From the NCBI GenBank assembly GCA_045543635.1, contig JAZQMT010000064.1:1-14158 (forward strand): a stretch of 14,158 bases of DNA, given 5' to 3'. Positions within the stretch are counted from its first letter, which is position 1, and each line of letters begins with the position of its first letter. The position numbers were made by a program, and so were the translations under genes. Below are positions 1 through 8,100 of the stretch, piece after piece. The notes under the pieces are model-generated. The model was given only the letters and a program-made list of their open reading frames with translations. It ran no database searches and was not told the DNA's origin. The stretch comes from SIG578 sp045543635 (GTDB lineage Bacteria; Bacillota; Clostridia; Oscillospirales; Ruminococcaceae).

Positions 1-1767
1 ATTTACAACATTTCCGCGGGATTTACTCATTTTCTCGCCGTTTTCACCGAGAATCATGCCATGGCTGGTTCTTTTGGAATAGGGTTCGGCAGTATTTACT
101 ACACCAATATCATAAAGAAATTTATGCCAAAATCTCGAATATAAGAGGTGCAGTGTTGTATGCTCCATTCCTCCATTATACCAATCAACCGGCATCCAAT
201 AATTAAGAGCTTCTTTTGCAGCAAGCTCATTCATATTGTCAGGGTCACAATATCTTAAGAAATACCATGAAGAGCCTGCCCATTGTGGCATAGTGTCAGT
301 CTCTCTTTTGGCTTTTCCGCCGCAATGGGGGCATGTGGTGTTCACCCAATCTTCAATTGCAGCAAGCGGAGATTCTCCGTTATCGGTAGGCTCATAGTGC
401 TCAACTGCAGGAAGTTTTAAAGGAAGATCACTTTCGGGCAGTGGAACCCAACCACATTTTTCGCAATAAACCATAGGAATAGGCTCGCCCCAATATCTTT
501 GGCGGGAAAAAACCCAGTCACGAAGTTTGAAGTTGACTTTAGGAGTGCCTTTTTTCTCTTTTTCAAACCATTTAACGATTGCCTTTTTAGCTTCCTCAAC
601 AGAAAGACCATTTAAAAATCCCGAATTAACCATTATACCTGTTTGACAATCGGTAAATGCTTCTTTTTCAATATCTCCCCCAGCAACAACTTCAATAATA
701 GGCAGAGAAAATGCTTTGGCAAAATCATAATCACGAGTGTCATGCGCCGGAACAGCCATAATAGCACCCGTTCCATAAGTCATTAAAACATAATCCGAAA
801 CAAAAATGGGAATTTCGGTGTTATTTACAGGATTAATAGCTGTAACGCCCTCAAGCTTTACACCCGTTTTATCTTTAACGAGTTCAGTTCTTTCAAAATC
901 AGATTTTCTTGCAGCTTCAGCACGATAATTCATTACATCATCGTAATTAGAAAGCTGTTCTTTCCACTTGTCAATTAAGGGGTGTTCAGGAGAAATAACC
1001 ATATAGGTTGCTCCAAACAAAGTGTCGGGACGAGTGGTGTATATTTTCATATCATCCCCTGCGCTAGTTGCAAAATCAACCTCAGCACCCACAGAGCGCC
1101 CGATCCAGTTTACCTGCGAGGTTTTAACCCTCTCTATGTAATTAACATCGGCAAGATCATCTATGAGACGCTGTGCGTACTCGGTAATTTTCAGCATCCA
1201 CTGCTCTTTATCTTTATGGATAACTTCACTTCCGCAGCGTTCACAAACACCATTTACTACTTCCTCATTAGCCAAAACGCATTTACATGAGGTGCACCAG
1301 TTAACAGACATCTTCTTTTTATATGCAAGACCTTTTTTGAAAAGCTGAAGAAATATCCACTGTGTCCATTTATAATAATTGGGGTCAGTAGTATTCACTT
1401 CCCTATCCCAGTCAAACGAGAAACCGAGTGCTTTAAGCTGTCTTTTAAAATTTGCAACATTTTTTTCGGTAACGAGTTCCGGATGAATATGGTTCTTAAT
1501 TGCGTAATTTTCTGTAGGAAGTCCAAAAGCATCCCATCCCATAGGATAAAGAACATTAAAACCCTGTAATCTCTTTTTTCTGGAAATAATATCGAGCGCA
1601 GTATAGGAGCGAGGATGCCCTACATGAAGCCCCTGTCCGGAAGGATATGGGAATTCCACAAGTCCAAAAAACTTGGGTTTAGAGTAATCATTTTTAGCAG
1701 CAAATGCTTTTTCCTCATCCCAAATATCCTGCCATTTTTTTTCAATTTCCTTAAAATTATAATCCAC
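1..1767 (-). CDS. leuS: Leucine--tRNA ligase (LeuRS), N-terminal 589 residues, cut by the window edge
   Basis: Class I aminoacyl-tRNA synthetase that charges tRNA-Leu in the cytoplasm. I translated the frame by hand and found no stop codon in 589 codons. The protein begins MDYNFKEIEKKWQDIW. HVGH (the HIGH signature) is at residues 48-51 and KMSKS at 579-583. The CP1 editing domain shows the threonine-rich TTRPDT (244-249) and AVPAHDTRD with the editing Asp at 343. Two likely zinc clusters are visible: Cys158/161 with Cys175/178, and Cys435/438 with Cys479/482. LeuRS is usually a little over 800 residues, so roughly 215 C-terminal residues (anticodon-binding and C-terminal domains) lie outside. 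The GTG start at 1767 sits 8 nt after a GGAGG. An in-frame ATG at 1782 is unlikely because its next codons are the SD itself. It follows rsfS by 18 nt, so there is no room for a T-box leader. Confidence 0.97.
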   Translation of the reverse strand, partial: MDYNFKEIEKKWQDIWDEEKAFAAKNDYSKPKFFGLVEFPYPSGQGLHVGHPRSYTALDIISRKKRLQGFNVLYPMGWDAFGLPTENYAIKNHIHPELVTEKNVANFKRQLKALGFSFDWDREVNTTDPNYYKWTQWIFLQLFKKGLAYKKKMSVNWCTSCKCVLANEEVVNGVCERCGSEVIHKDKEQWMLKITEYAQRLIDDLADVNYIERVKTSQVNWIGRSVGAEVDFATSAGDDMKIYTTRPDTLFGATYMVISPEHPLIDKWKEQLSNYDDVMNYRAEAARKSDFERTELVKDKTGVKLEGVTAINPVNNTEIPIFVSDYVLMTYGTGAIMAVPAHDTRDYDFAKAFSLPIIEVVAGGDIEKEAFTDCQTGIMVNSGFLNGLSVEEAKKAIVKWFEKEKKGTPKVNFKLRDWVFSRQRYWGEPIPMVYCEKCGWVPLPESDLPLKLPAVEHYEPTDNGESPLAAIEDWVNTTCPHCGGKAKRETDTMPQWAGSSWYFLRYCDPDNMNELAAKEALNYWMPVDWYNGGMEHTTLHLLYSRFWHKFLYDIGVVNTAEPYSKRTSHGMILGENGEKMSKSRGNVVN

Positions 1768-1775
1768 CTGAAATT

Positions 1776-1780
1776 CCTCC
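1776..1780 (-). promoter_or_regulatory. Shine-Dalgarno of leuS (decides the GTG start)
   Basis: GGAGG on the minus strand, 8 nt before the GTG at 1767. It lies inside the first codons that a start at the upstream ATG (1782) would use. This argues for GTG as the real start, as does the good match of the shorter N-terminus to other LeuRS proteins. Confidence 0.75.
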
Positions 1781-1785
1781 ATTAT

Positions 1786-2136
1786 TTATTTATCATTGTC
1801 AATGGCAATTCTTTCTGCATCCGCCCATAGTCGCTCCAGATCATAAAACTTTCTGGTTTCCTCATAGAACACATGCACAATAACATTTTCATAATCCATC
1901 AGTATCCACATTGCGGACTGATACCCTTCTATATTTCTCGGAGAAATATTAAGCTTTTTTAGCTGCTCTTCTATTTCATCACACAGTGTTTTAGCATGCG
2001 CTGTATTTTTAGCGGTAACAATTACATAACAGTCAGTGATAGATGTAATTCCCGATACATTTAAAATCGAAATATCTTCACCTTTTTTTCTATCTAAAAT
2101 TTCTCCGATTTTTTTCGCTTTTTCCAGTGAATTCAT
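1786..2136 (-). CDS. rsfS: Ribosome silencing factor RsfS (Iojap/YbeB family)
   Basis: RsfS binds ribosomal protein uL14 on the free 50S subunit and blocks joining with 30S, which lowers translation in starvation or stationary phase. The 116-residue product has the usual family length. It carries the conserved core around SITDCYVIVTA (residues 32-42) and the C-terminal signature from WILMDYENVIVHVF (77-90) through YEETRKFYDLERLWADA (91-107). I chose ATG at 2136 because AAGGA lies 8 nt before it. A longer form from GTG at 2154 would place the SD inside the coding region. It starts 4 nt after the yqeK stop and is followed 18 nt later by leuS. This yqeK-rsfS-leuS order is common in Clostridia, though a LytR/CpsA/Psr gene often sits between yqeK and rsfS and is absent here. 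Confidence 0.95.
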   Translation of the reverse strand: MNSLEKAKKIGEILDRKKGEDISILNVSGITSITDCYVIVTAKNTAHAKTLCDEIEEQLKKLNISPRNIEGYQSAMWILMDYENVIVHVFYEETRKFYDLERLWADAERIAIDNDK

Positions 2137-2140
2137 TTTC

Positions 2141-2725
2141 TCATTCCTTTTCACAAGCTATCATTTGATTAACTGCATGATTATAACAATCTAAGGTGTT
2201 TTGTGTTATTTTTCCTTTTCTGTTTAAGATAAACGGAATAATATATAAATAGCAATTGTATATTGCTGCATCAAGGCTTTCAATTGATATTTCCCTAATT
2301 TTCTTGCTGTCGGGATAGTCTCGATCCATAGATGTAAGATCGGCAACAAAAATAATCTTTTCTAAAGTCGACATCTCTCCTCTGCCGCAGGTATGATATT
2401 TTACTGCAGAACACACATCAGGATCGGTTATCCCCCATTTTTCTTTAATATAACCACTTGCCGCGTAACCATGCCAAATGTTAGGTTCACTTTTTTCAAT
2501 ATCGGTAAGCATTATACCAAATTGTTTTATAATTTTCAACTGTTCGCTTTTAGAAATTTCTTTACAAGCGTCATGAACAAGTCCTGCAAGATAAGCCTTG
2601 TCTTTGTCAGCCCCGTGCTTTTCTGCGAGGATAACGGCTTGATTGGCTACGGCGATACTGTGCTTAAATCTTTTTTCAGAAAGCATTTGCGATAATTCCT
2701 GTTTTATTTTACTTATATCCGTCAT
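2141..2725 (-). CDS. yqeK: YqeK-type HD-domain hydrolase, probable symmetrical Ap4A hydrolase
   Basis: HD-superfamily metal-dependent phosphohydrolase of 194 residues. Known members such as Bacillus subtilis YqeK split diadenosine tetraphosphate (Ap4A) into two ADP. The expected ligands are visible: His22 in the KHSIAVA helix, His51-Asp52 (the HD pair, in GLVHDACKE), His85 (IWHGYAA), His111 (KYHTCG) and Asp129 (FVADL). After that Asp the usual 'ADxIEPxR' text is replaced by ADLTSMDRDYPD, a modest divergence. The ATG at 2725 lies inside the end of nadD (17-nt overlap). Its SD is weak, a GGG about 12 nt upstream, so translation is probably coupled to nadD. The pairing with nadD is widely conserved and the two are fused in some mollicutes, so the assignment is firm. 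Substrate specificity is inferred from the family. Confidence 0.92.
   Translation of the reverse strand: MTDISKIKQELSQMLSEKRFKHSIAVANQAVILAEKHGADKDKAYLAGLVHDACKEISKSEQLKIIKQFGIMLTDIEKSEPNIWHGYAASGYIKEKWGITDPDVCSAVKYHTCGRGEMSTLEKIIFVADLTSMDRDYPDSKKIREISIESLDAAIYNCYLYIIPFILNRKGKITQNTLDCYNHAVNQMIACEKE
2145..2149 (-). promoter_or_regulatory. Shine-Dalgarno of rsfS (decides the ATG start)
   Basis: AAGGA on the minus strand, inside the last codons of yqeK and 8 nt before the ATG at 2136. It favours the 116-residue form over the GTG start at 2154, which lies upstream of the SD. Confidence 0.65.
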
Positions 2726-3332
2726 TATTATACAAACCCTTTAGAACAATATATTGAAAAACATTTTTAGGAACCAGGTTTTCCATTTGTTTTTGATTAA
2801 AAGTTTTTGAACGAATTTCTGAAGAAGAGACTTCCAAAACAGGAGTATCTAATATTATTGTTTTTTCTTTATCGGGATCAAGGTTCTTTTGATATTCCGT
2901 AAGCTTTTTAAATTCTCCTGTTTCTCTCGGAGCGGTACAAACAGTACAAATAGAAAGAATTTTTTGATATTCTTTCCACTCTTCAAAACAAAGAAACATA
3001 TCACCGCCTATAATAAGAAAAAACTCGTCATCAGGATATATCTCTCTAAGCTTTTCAAGAGTTAAAATAGTATAGCTTTTTCCGCCTGCTCGAAGCTCAA
3101 TATCATCAACCGAAACATATGGACAGTCTTTAAAAGCAAGATTTAACATATTCATACGGTCTTCTGAAGATGCAATTTCTTTCACAGATTTATGGGGCGG
3201 AATATTCGTGGGAATAACCAATACTTTATCAAGAGAAAGTGCGTTGTAATATACTTCAACAAGTTGTATATGTCCGTTATGAACAGGGTTAAAGGTTCCG
3301 CCGAAAATACCTATTTTTTGTTTGGGTTTCAT
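2709..3332 (-). CDS. nadD: Nicotinate-nucleotide adenylyltransferase NadD
   Basis: Joins ATP and nicotinate mononucleotide to give deamido-NAD and pyrophosphate, a required step of NAD synthesis. The 207-residue length fits the family. The nucleotidyltransferase signature GIFGGTFNPVHNGH is at residues 8-21, with the catalytic histidines at 18 and 21. The second signature SSSEIR is at 169-174, and LIIGGDMF at 107-113 corresponds to the family's 'G-D' substrate-binding strand. The ATG at 3332 gives the normal short lead before the motif. A weak SD (GGGG) lies 7 nt upstream, next to the yhbY stop. It follows yhbY by 10 nt and overlaps yqeK by 17 nt. The yhbY-nadD-yqeK-rsfS order is a classic Firmicutes cluster, though obgE is not next to it here. 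Confidence 0.97.
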   Translation of the reverse strand: MKPKQKIGIFGGTFNPVHNGHIQLVEVYYNALSLDKVLVIPTNIPPHKSVKEIASSEDRMNMLNLAFKDCPYVSVDDIELRAGGKSYTILTLEKLREIYPDDEFFLIIGGDMFLCFEEWKEYQKILSICTVCTAPRETGEFKKLTEYQKNLDPDKEKTIILDTPVLEVSSSEIRSKTFNQKQMENLVPKNVFQYIVLKGLYNNDGYK

Positions 3333-3342
3333 TGCAATTCCC

Positions 3343-3639
3343 CTATTTTAAGCAGTAGTCAAACATAGGTTTCTTAGGATTTCTGCGAAACAGCACAAGT
3401 TTGTTACCAATAACCTGAACAGGCTCACTGGCGGTTTTTGACGCAAGCATTTCAGCAACCTCACGAGCGCTGTATTCACAGTTTTCCAAAACCTTTAATT
3501 TTATAAGTTCACGAGCAGTCAATGCATCATCTATCTGCTTAATAAGTGCATCTCCGATTCCGCTTTTTCCGACCTGAAAAATGGCATCAACTTGGTTTGC
3601 GCAGCCTCGCAGAGCTGCTCGCTGTTTACTTGTCAGCAT
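3343..3639 (-). CDS. yhbY: YhbY/CRM-domain RNA-binding protein (ribosome assembly)
   Basis: A stand-alone CRM-domain protein of 98 residues, the usual size. Members bind pre-50S particles and assist ribosome assembly. The N-terminus MLTSKQRAALRG matches the family start. IFQVGKSGIGD (20-30) is the GxxG loop region that contacts RNA, and QVIGNKLVLFRRN (75-87) is the typical C-terminal strand motif. I chose ATG at 3639, with AAGGA 8 nt upstream, over an in-frame ATG at 3648 that overlaps the SD. The start lies 14 nt inside the end of rdgB, so the two are translationally coupled. Molecular function beyond RNA binding is taken from the family. Confidence 0.95.
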   Translation of the reverse strand: MLTSKQRAALRGCANQVDAIFQVGKSGIGDALIKQIDDALTARELIKLKVLENCEYSAREVAEMLASKTASEPVQVIGNKLVLFRRNPKKPMFDYCLK

Positions 3640-4243
3640 GAAACTCATCCTTACTCTTATCTAAATATTTTTTTAATTCAATAATAAATTTTTTAAGCGC
3701 TGCTCCGCGGTGACTGATTTTATCCTTTTCTTGGTTGGAAATTTCTGCGAGAGTTTTTTCTCCATAAACAAAGATAGGGTCATAACCAAATCCATTTAAC
3801 CCCTTGGCTTCATATCCTATTTTTCCCTCACAGGTTCCTTCGGTTACAATCATATTACCGTCAGGAAAAACACAACAAATAGCACAAACATATCGAGCAG
3901 TTCTATCCGCATCTGCAACATCCTTAAGTCTGTCAAGAATAATAGCGTTTTTTTCGGTGTAAGGAGTATCCTCACCCAAAAAACGAGCGGAATATATTCC
4001 GGGAGCACCGCCGAATGCATCAATACAAATTCCGGAATCATCAGCAATGGCAATGCAGTTGCTTGATAAACTTACAGCTCTTGCCTTTTTTTCGGCATTT
4101 TCTGCAAAAGTTGTTCCATCCTCAATGGCAGTAGCGTCGATTCCCGCATCACTTTGAGAAACAACATCAATTCCGAGTGGCTCTAATATACGCCTGAATT
4201 CGGTTATTTTATGTTGATTGTGAGTTGCAATAATAAACTTCAT
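3626..4243 (-). CDS. rdgB: dITP/XTP pyrophosphatase (RdgB/HAM1 family)
   Basis: Housecleaning enzyme that hydrolyses non-canonical purine triphosphates (XTP, ITP, dITP) to the monophosphate and pyrophosphate, keeping deaminated bases out of DNA and RNA. The 205-residue product starts MKFIIATHNQHK, carrying the TxxNxxK substrate motif (Thr7, Asn9, Lys12). It also has the conserved acidic residues in EDGTTF (41-46) and ADDSGI (67-72), then GFGYDPIF and, near the C-terminus, SHRG. The ATG at 4243 is preceded by GAGG with a 6-nt spacer, which lies in the last codons of ftsY, and the gap to the ftsY stop is one base. A reading from further upstream (4300) would add an unsupported N-terminal tail. 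The gene overlaps yhbY by 14 nt. Confidence 0.96.
   Translation of the reverse strand: MKFIIATHNQHKITEFRRILEPLGIDVVSQSDAGIDATAIEDGTTFAENAEKKARAVSLSSNCIAIADDSGICIDAFGGAPGIYSARFLGEDTPYTEKNAIILDRLKDVADADRTARYVCAICCVFPDGNMIVTEGTCEGKIGYEAKGLNGFGYDPIFVYGEKTLAEISNQEKDKISHRGAALKKFIIELKKYLDKSKDEFHADK
3648..3652 (-). promoter_or_regulatory. Shine-Dalgarno of yhbY (decides the ATG start)
   Basis: AAGGA on the minus strand within the 3' end of rdgB, 8 nt before the ATG at 3639. The upstream in-frame ATG at 3648 directly overlaps this SD and has no other, so the shorter protein is preferred. Confidence 0.65.
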
Positions 4244-4244
4244 T

Positions 4245-5153
4245 TTACACCTCAAAAATTGCTTCAGCAAACATTTTTGGATCAAAATCTTGTAGATCAT
4301 CTACCTGTTCTCCGACACCGATATACCGAACAGGGATGTCAAGTTCATTTTTTATGGTAATAACAACGCCACCCTTAGCTGTTCCATCAAGCTTGGTTAA
4401 AATAATTCCCGTTATACCTGCAACCTCACCAAAGAGTTTTGCTTGATTTACTGCATTCTGCCCTGTTGTAGCATCGAGAACAAGTAAAACCTCTGTTTGA
4501 ACATCGCCCATTTCGCGCTCAATAACACGCGAAATCTTATTCAGTTCATCCATCAGATTTTTCTTGTTATGCAGCCTTCCGGCAGTATCACAAAGAACAA
4601 TATCATAATTCTTTGCCTTTGCCGAAGAAATAGCATCAAATACCACAGAGGCAGGATCAGCGCCTTCAAAAGAAGTTACAATATCCGCTCCACTACGCTC
4701 TGCCCACATAGAAAGCTGTTCCACGGCTGCAGCCCTAAACGTGTCTGCAGCAGCAAGCATAACTTTTTTTCCGTCCCTCACATAGTTTGCTGCAATTTTA
4801 CCGATGGTAGTTGTTTTACCCACACCATTTACTCCAATTACAAGGATAACAGTTGGTTTACCGGTTAAGTTAAGCGGAACAAACTCTCCAAGCATATCTG
4901 ATATAATTGCTTTTAATTCGATTTTTATTTGTTGCGGGTCCGTAATTCCTTTTTCTTTAATTTTCGTACGAAGCATTGAGATAATCTGCTGCGATGTTGC
5001 AGCACCAATATCCGAAAGAATTAGAATTTCCTCTAATTCATCAAGCAAATCGTCATCAATTTTTGTAAAAGAATTAATAAGACTATCAATCCTGTTTTTC
5101 ATTCCCTCTCGCGTTTTCGCGAGCCCATGTTTGATTTTTTCAAAAAATCGCAA
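4245..5153 (-). CDS. ftsY: Signal recognition particle receptor FtsY (SRP GTPase)
   Basis: Membrane-associated GTPase that docks the SRP-ribosome complex at the Sec translocon. The 302-residue form MRFFEKIKHGLAKTREG has only a short amphipathic N-terminus, as is usual in Gram-positives without an acidic A domain. An N domain (about 15-85) is followed by the G domain: GVNGVGKTTT (G1, 107-116), DTFRAAAVEQL (137-147), DTAGR (G3, 189-193), TKLDGTAKGG (G4 and beyond, 253-262) and GVGE (279-282). The start is TTG at 5153, 8 nt after GGAGG. TTG at 5156 (5-nt spacer) is possible, while GTG at 5162 overlaps the SD. ftsY lies 3' of smc, a common Firmicutes pairing, separated by a perfect palindrome. 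The stop is one base from rdgB. Confidence 0.96.
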   Translation of the reverse strand: MRFFEKIKHGLAKTREGMKNRIDSLINSFTKIDDDLLDELEEILILSDIGAATSQQIISMLRTKIKEKGITDPQQIKIELKAIISDMLGEFVPLNLTGKPTVILVIGVNGVGKTTTIGKIAANYVRDGKKVMLAAADTFRAAAVEQLSMWAERSGADIVTSFEGADPASVVFDAISSAKAKNYDIVLCDTAGRLHNKKNLMDELNKISRVIEREMGDVQTEVLLVLDATTGQNAVNQAKLFGEVAGITGIILTKLDGTAKGGVVITIKNELDIPVRYIGVGEQVDDLQDFDPKMFAEAIFEV

Positions 5154-5161
5154 CAATTTCA

Positions 5162-5166
5162 CCTCC
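5162..5166 (-). promoter_or_regulatory. Shine-Dalgarno of ftsY (decides the TTG start)
   Basis: GGAGG on the minus strand, the strongest SD in this part of the window. The last G is also the first base of the GTG at 5162, so that GTG cannot be the start. TTG codons lie 5 and 8 nt downstream. The second gives the N-terminus that best fits the family. Confidence 0.7.
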
Positions 5167-5170
5167 GGAT

Positions 5171-5198
5171 TTATGTAAAGTAAATTTACTTTACATAA
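5171..5198. repeat. Perfect 28-bp AT-rich palindrome between smc and ftsY
   Basis: Every base from 5171 to 5184 pairs with 5198 back to 5185, with no mismatch. The core is built from two tandem GTAAA units followed by two TTTAC units. It begins right after the smc stop codon and ends 4 nt before the ftsY SD, so it fills the gap. As RNA it could form a stem of about 12 bp with an AAUU loop, but only two pairs are G-C. On the coding strand the sequence after it is not a U run, so it does not look like an intrinsic terminator for smc. It could be an operator for a dimeric regulator, an mRNA spacing or processing hairpin, or a copy of a small dispersed repeat. The palindrome is certain; its role is not known. 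Confidence 0.9.
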
Positions 5199-8100
5199 TT
5201 AATTTTCATTTTTGATTCCAAGCTTACTCTCAACTTCACCTAAATTCATCTGCAAAAGCTTAGAAACTCCTTTTTCCTGCATGGTGACGCCATACAAACG
5301 GTCAGCCTCCTCCATGCTTCCTCGCCTATGAGTGATCATAATAAACTGTGTTTTATCACTTACCTTACGAAGATATTTAGCATATTTCTGGACATTCACT
5401 TCATCAAGCGCTGCCTCGATCTCATCGAGTATACAGAACGGAGCGGGTTTAACTTTCAGAATTGATAAGTAAATCGCAATTGCAATAAAGGACTGTTCGC
5501 CGCCTGAAAGCTCAACAAGGTTTTTTATGATTTTTCCGGGAGGTTGAACAAAAATCTCAATTCCGGATTCAAGAATGTTTTCAGGATCGGTAAGATTAAG
5601 TGTTGCCTTACCTCCGCCAAAGAGCTCCACGAAAATATTGGAGAAGTTATCTCGAATCTCAGAAAAGCTCTTTAGGAACATTTCCTTCATTTGAGCAGTT
5701 AGTTCATTTACAAGCTTTATAATTTCCTCTCTTGATTTTTCGACATCTTCCAGCTGTAATTTAAGGAACTCATAACGCTCAGAAACTTCTTTATATTCCT
5801 CAATAGCGTCAACATTGATTGCACCGAGTGCTCTGATTTTAGATTTAAGCTGACTTAGGTGTGATTGCGCTTCAGAAACATTTTCTATAGGCTCAGCAAT
5901 CTGCTCTGCTTGTACTCTGTCAAGCTCATATTCGGTATATAGTTTGAAAATAATGTTATCAAGCTCTTTTTGCACCGAAATTTTGCGTTCTTCAAGGCGA
6001 GTGATCTCTCCCGTGAGTTTTTCTCTTTCATCAAATTGAGCACGCTCGTTTCTGCGAATTTCATCAATTTTTTGCTCACATTCAGCACGTTTTTGTATCA
6101 TTGCATGAATGGTTTCATCACATTTCGCATTTGACTCAATAAGCTGTCTTCTCAATTCGTTAGATTGAGAGATCTTCTCTGCAAGCTCTTGATTATTTTT
6201 TGTAAGCTGTTCTTGTTGCTGTTGTAAAATTGCAAGTTTTTTGCAAGACTCTTCTTTCTGTACAGATATACGTGCTAGATCATTCGAAAGTGTTTCCAAA
6301 TCTTTTTGTATCGCAAGTATCCGGAACTTAATATCTGTACTTTTATTGGAAAGTTCTTCAGCACGAACGGTAGTATCATTTTGTCCACCGCTAAGCTCAG
6401 AAATACGAGTTTCAATTTTTTCTTTGATAATGCAGCTATCAGCAAGTTCTTTTTCCGTTTCTTTTGTTTGTAAATCGAGTGCGGTAATCTTTCCTGCACA
6501 CTCCATCTTATCCATATCAAGCTGATCCAACGCATTTTCAATTTCCTGAATAGATAGCTCAAGGCGCTTTTGTTCAGCAGAATATTTTATTTTATCCTCA
6601 CTTAAAACGGAAAGCTCGGCCTTAGCCCCTGAGAGATAAGCTTCCGCTGCTGCAACCTGTTCATTCACTTGAATAAGTTGTTCTCCTGACTGATTTTGCT
6701 CTTTTAGCAGTTTAGCAAGCTCCTCATCAAGTTTTTCTATCTCAAATTTTCTGCTGAAAATACCCGTTTTTGAGGCGGCGGAGCCACCGGTCAAAGAGCC
6801 TCCTGCGTTAATAACTTGTCCGTCAAGAGTAACAGCTTTAAATCGGTAACCGAATTTTTTAGCAATAACAGTTGCATTATCCAGTGTATCGACAAAAACA
6901 ATTCTGCCAAGAAGCCATTTTACAATTTCTGAATGTGCATTATCATATTTAACAATATCATTGCCGATTCCAAGAAATCCTTCACATTCCGAAAGTCCCT
7001 GCTCATTTAAGCTTTTCCCTTTAATTGTATTTAGAGGAAGGAAAGTGGCTCTGCCGGAATTTTCTCGCTTTAGAGCATAAATAGCCTGTTTCGCATTTTC
7101 TTCAGCATCAACAACAATATTTTGCATTGCAGCACCAAGTGCTGTTTCGACTGCAAGAGCATATTTCGCATCTACTGTTATAATTTGAGAAACCGTTCCG
7201 ACAATTCCGCGAAGTATCCCTCTTTTTCCATCAGCAATGACTTTTTTAACGCTTCCGGAAAAACCTTCAAGGTTGTTTTCAAGCTCTTGCATGAGTTTTT
7301 TGCGCTGCTGTTTTTGGTGGATTATAAGATTTAAATCATCAATTTTCTTTTGAATTTCTTCTTTTTTAGAAATAATCGACTGAAATTTCAGTTCATACCC
7401 CTTGAGGGTATTATTTATTTTTGAAGCTTCACTTTCACTCTTTTGAAGAACAGCCCTGCAAGCATGATTTTCTTTTTGAAGCTCAGCAAGCTGTTTTTCT
7501 TTAGTTTGAATAGATTCTTCAACTGTTGATATTCTGTCACTAAGCTCAGTTTTACTGTTTTTAAGAGCTGAAATTGCAACAGTATCTCTTGTAATTTTAA
7601 TGTTACATGAAACTAAATCTGCCTGCAGTTTATCAAGCTCGGTCTTATAATTTTCAGTAATTCCTGTTAATTCACTAAGTTCCTTATCAATTTGTGCACT
7701 TTGTTCTTCGAGTTTCGAAAGATTTTCTTCGGTTTGGCTAATAAGTTCTGTTTTTTCGCGGGTTTCTTCGGAAATTCGGTTTCCATCATCTGACATCTCA
7801 TTAATTTCAGCTTTAACCACAGCAATTGTTTCGTTGTTATGCTGAATATCATTTTCATAAACAGCATTCTGCTGTTTCAAAAAAGCATCCTGTTCTTCAT
7901 TTGCTTGCTTTTGAGTACGCTGTGCTTCAATTTCAGCAAGATAGACCTGTGAATCACGATCGATCTGTTCAATAACTGAGTCAACCTCGTCAAGAGTGTT
8001 CATGATAGTCTCCCTTGAGGTATTAAGAGCAGTTAGCTTATATTCTAAATCTCGCAGCTTATCACCGGACTGATCCAAGGTTTTTATCCAAAGAGAGACC

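Noticed and set aside
982..1290. A 102-codon plus-strand open frame opposite leuS
   Set aside because: It is antisense to conserved LeuRS sequence including a zinc cluster and part of CP1, and the product resembles no family I know.
3626..4300. A longer RdgB starting at 4300
   Set aside because: The added 19 residues are unlike the family N-terminus and would overlap the ftsY C-terminus. The ATG at 4243 has a good SD and gives the conserved start MKFIIATHN.
4804..5178. A 124-codon plus-strand open frame opposite the ftsY N-terminal region
   Set aside because: It lies fully antisense to the well-supported ftsY, has a low-complexity serine/isoleucine-rich product typical of an antisense shadow, and has no clear SD or family match.
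5171..5198. The palindrome as a parS or other known segregation site next to smc
   Set aside because: It does not resemble the parS consensus (TGTTTCACGTGAAACA) and has none of its GC core.
5171..5210. The smc-ftsY palindrome as an intrinsic terminator
   Set aside because: The stem has only two G-C pairs, and on the coding strand it is followed by AUCCGGAGG rather than a U run. The T-rich tract lies on the plus-strand side, where no gene ends.
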